The notes beneath the pieces were generated by a model that saw only the letters and a list, made by a program, of their open reading frames with translations, was not told the DNA's origin and did no database searches. Source: Meiothermus sp. (lineage in GTDB: Bacteria > Deinococcota > Deinococci > Deinococcales > Thermaceae). Taken from it: DNA of 64,000 nucleotides. The stretch spans positions 97,318 to 161,317 of the forward strand of contig BPIL01000006.1 of assembly GCA_026004095.1 (NCBI GenBank), in the 5' to 3' direction. The translations under genes and the position numbers were made by a program. Of this stretch, positions 63,928 to 64,000 are shown piece by piece (the stretch's first letter is position 1; every line of letters begins with the position of its first letter).

Positions 63928-64000
63928 CTAGAAGCTAATATTAACGCTACCCAGCTTGCCCAGTATCAGCATCGAAGCCACCGTGGCCGCTGTAAGGATG
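63928..64000 (-). CDS. C-terminal end of an unknown, probably membrane protein (cut by window edge)
   Basis: Only 23 residues before a TAG stop are visible (ILTAATVASMLILGKLGSVNISF). The stretch is hydrophobic. A terminator follows on the same strand, which supports a real gene end. Nothing more can be said. Confidence 0.4.
   Translation of the reverse strand, partial: ILTAATVASMLILGKLGSVNISF

Overview
The window is GC-rich (about two thirds G+C by eye) and looks like a chromosome from the Thermaceae branch of Deinococcus-Thermus, most likely Meiothermus. The reasons are an MglA/MglB pair like the Thermus one, a glutaminyl-tRNA synthetase with the C-terminal extension known from Deinococcus, a NurA/HerA pair, many genes that appear to start without a leader (a TANNNT box 6-9 nt before the start codon), and very frequent CTCGAG hexamers. 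The genus is inferred from these traits and was not tested by a search.

Layout. 1-4402 (minus): glycine cleavage genes gcvT, gcvH and gcvP, with a tandem glycine riboswitch between gcvH and gcvP. 4512-5596: mglB-mglA. 5753-16268: housekeeping genes (hydrolase, hemW, Ser/Thr kinase, patatin, signal peptidase, hslV-hslU, TPR protein, nurA-herA). 16337-18084: aat, broken by an IS630-type element. 18165-24183 (minus): gltA, a MoeB-like E1, a JAMM protease, a DUF2461-type protein and a thioredoxin-like protein. A second IS copy, itself carrying a nested third copy, sits between the E1 and JAMM genes. 24347-38751: MFS transporter, MrfA-like helicase, mnmE, a cation/proton antiporter, an MnmD-like methyltransferase, a PLP decarboxylase, a racemase/acyltransferase/amidohydrolase operon, a ClC channel and a PIG-L deacetylase.

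38835-47596: tRNA-Ser(GGA) followed by an 8.7-kb integrated element. It carries a tyrosine integrase, a small XRE regulator, an excisionase-like protein, a primase-polymerase/helicase, an iteron-like repeat cluster and several unknown proteins, and ends in a duplicated tRNA 3' half. No capsid, tail, terminase or conjugation genes are visible, so it resembles a phage satellite (PICI-like) or a small integrative plasmid.

47625-61444: class V aminotransferase, UPF0303 protein, oxidoreductase, vanadium-haloperoxidase-like protein, CRTAC/UnbV protein, then a xylose-type ABC operon (xylF-xylH-xylG) with a degenerate M24-like protein and a Gfo/Idh/MocA oxidoreductase, then glnS. 61478-64000: a sorbosone/glucose dehydrogenase-like protein, a 336-bp stretch bounded by matched hairpins that looks like an IS200/IS605-type non-autonomous element or guide RNA, a hemolysin III homologue, and the end of an unknown gene.

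The features most worth following up are the tRNA-Ser element, the hairpin-bounded 62751-63086 unit, and the E1-JAMM operon split by nested insertion sequences.
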